Positions 33,009 through 33,833 of a stretch of DNA of 33,833 bases are shown piece by piece. The DNA lies in contig CAYXWM010000028.1 of NCBI GenBank assembly GCA_964468805.1, positions 1 to 33,833 of the forward strand, written 5' to 3'. Positions within the stretch are counted from its first letter, which is position 1. Each line of letters begins with the position of its first letter. The notes under the pieces are model-generated. The model was given only the letters and a program-made list of their open reading frames with translations, did not search any database and was not told the DNA's origin. Position numbers and translations under genes: made by a program. This DNA is from CAYXWM01 sp964468805. Its GTDB lineage: Bacteria; Bacillota; Clostridia; Lachnospirales; WRBF01.

Positions 33009-33707
33009 CTAAATTTTGAAATAGAATTCGAAAAGTTTTGTTCTGGGTACATTACCTTCACCCGAAACAAATTCCTCAAAATCAACAGCCATTACCAACT
33101 TAAATTCATCCACATTCTTTGGCACACCATCGAAATCCAGTCTTAAGCTTTCCTTTTTGGTATTAGGGTCAAGAGGATTCATTACTTCTGCTTTGTAAAT
33201 GGGCGTATACCGTTGTTCGTCAATTTCTATAAAAGTGCTTTTGAGATTAAGATTAACAGACTTATAATAATCATTAATTATGTCGAAACTTAATCTGGCA
33301 TCGTAATTACTTAAATCAAACCCGAATACCTCAATCGTAACATCATTCAATTTTTGTTTTACGGGCAGGGTGTTATAGTATGGCTTTCTTACCTCCACCT
33401 CTTTAATTACTTCTTTTTCTACCTCTTTAATTACCGGTTCCGGCTTGGTGAGCAATAGGCGTTTTGTGGCTTGGTCATATTCTATTTTACCGCCGATAGA
33501 TTCAGCTATATGTCTGGCAGGTGTATAGATACGGTCTTGGTAATTTAAAATGTGCATACCTGCAGGAAGCGGTAATTCTTTTCCGTCAACAAGAATTTTA
33601 GTGTCATTTTGCAGGTATACTTGAACGAGGTTTGATGCAGAAACGGAAATTGTAGTAGCTAGAATAATTCCTGTAATTAACCCCCCGGTATAGGACCTAA
33701 ATTTCAT
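33009..33707 (-). CDS. Secreted stalk-domain protein (copper amine oxidase N-terminal-like)
   Basis: 232 aa. Signal peptide 1-25 (GLITGIILATTISVSA-SN). Residues about 35-90 form one stalk-type domain (KILVDGKELPLPAGMHILNY, then IYTPARHIAESIGGKIEYD). A charged linker with a repeated KEVE unit (EPVIKEVEKEVIKEVEV, 92-108) leads to a C-terminal beta-rich domain of about 120 aa (VTIEVFGFDLSNYDARLSFD; LRLDFDGVP) of no recognised family. AAGGGAG 8 nt before the ATG. First gene of the surface locus within this window; TATAAT at 33723-33728 may be its -10 box, without a good -35. The name of the domain does not mean it binds copper. Confidence 0.82.
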   Translation of the reverse strand: MKFRSYTGGLITGIILATTISVSASNLVQVYLQNDTKILVDGKELPLPAGMHILNYQDRIYTPARHIAESIGGKIEYDQATKRLLLTKPEPVIKEVEKEVIKEVEVRKPYYNTLPVKQKLNDVTIEVFGFDLSNYDARLSFDIINDYYKSVNLNLKSTFIEIDEQRYTPIYKAEVMNPLDPNTKKESLRLDFDGVPKNVDEFKLVMAVDFEEFVSGEGNVPRTKLFEFYFKI

Positions 33708-33833
33708 AATAAATCTCCCTTCATTATACTTAACTGTAACGTCATATTGTTTTTGCTGTTTATTTTATTAATAAGGACATAAAACAATTCGAAACTAAAA
33801 ATATTTTATTATATGATAAAAAAAACCCCTTGC
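33708..33833. other. Region upstream of the stalk gene, to the window edge
   Basis: AT-rich; contains the ribosome binding site and possible -10 box of the stalk-domain gene. The sequence ends in an A-rich run followed by CCCCTTGC, possibly one arm of a hairpin outside the window. Confidence 0.3.

Noticed and set aside
33708..33760. Possible partial MITE end (TATACTTAACTG) upstream of the stalk gene
   Set aside because: Only about ten bases agree with the element terminus and no second arm is present.

Overview
The window looks like the chromosome of a low-to-moderate-GC, spore-forming and probably flagellated member of the class Clostridia (Bacillota). The evidence is a GerMN-domain protein, a BofA-like pro-sigma-K regulator beside a DUF2508 gene, a YtaF-like sporulation membrane protein, a YvyF-like flagellar-operon protein, strong AGGAGG ribosome binding sites, a tRNA gene without an encoded CCA end, and secreted proteins with SLH-like ends. 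I cannot name the genus. I see no CRISPR array, prophage or transposase.

Layout. Positions 1-17.6 kb are housekeeping genes, mostly on the minus strand: the start of dcd, uvrA, a GH13 amylase, then plus-strand gerMN, pfkA and a lipoprotein, with rpsU (58 aa) and tRNA-Arg(ACG) on the minus strand, then pncB, a single-pass membrane protein, trxA, a tandem-ACT protein, a YvyF-like zinc protein, trpS, nadE and ytaF. Positions 17.7-21.4 kb are plus-strand: a P-type Ca2+-ATPase, DUF2508 and bofA. Positions 21.5-33.7 kb are a minus-strand cell-surface locus. In transcription order it encodes a secreted stalk-domain protein (copper amine oxidase N-terminal fold), a fusion of the same stalk domain to a TolC/OEP-like coiled coil, a 1684-aa secreted protein with FN3-like domains, and a 1459-aa FN3-like protein. 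Both giants end in degenerate SLH-like modules.

The most unusual features are in two places. First, the surface locus pairs a TolC-like helical protein, apparently lacking barrel strands, with SLH/FN3 giants in what otherwise looks like a single-membrane spore-former. Second, the intergenic DNA carries several families of palindromic repeats: a 134-137 bp MITE-like element in two full copies plus a 43-bp end-to-end remnant; a 103-bp imperfect palindrome in two copies about 94 of 103 identical; and a leader hairpin found three times, each 22-34 nt upstream of a start codon (dcd, uvrA, ytaF). Two of these families put a TATAAT-like box at the edge facing a gene, so they may act as portable promoters or leaders.

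Gene starts were moved inward from the longest reading frame for uvrA, pfkA, pncB, trxA, the YvyF-like gene, ytaF and the 1684-aa protein, because ribosome binding sites and family N-termini support the inner start. All functional calls come from reading motifs by eye; no database search was run.
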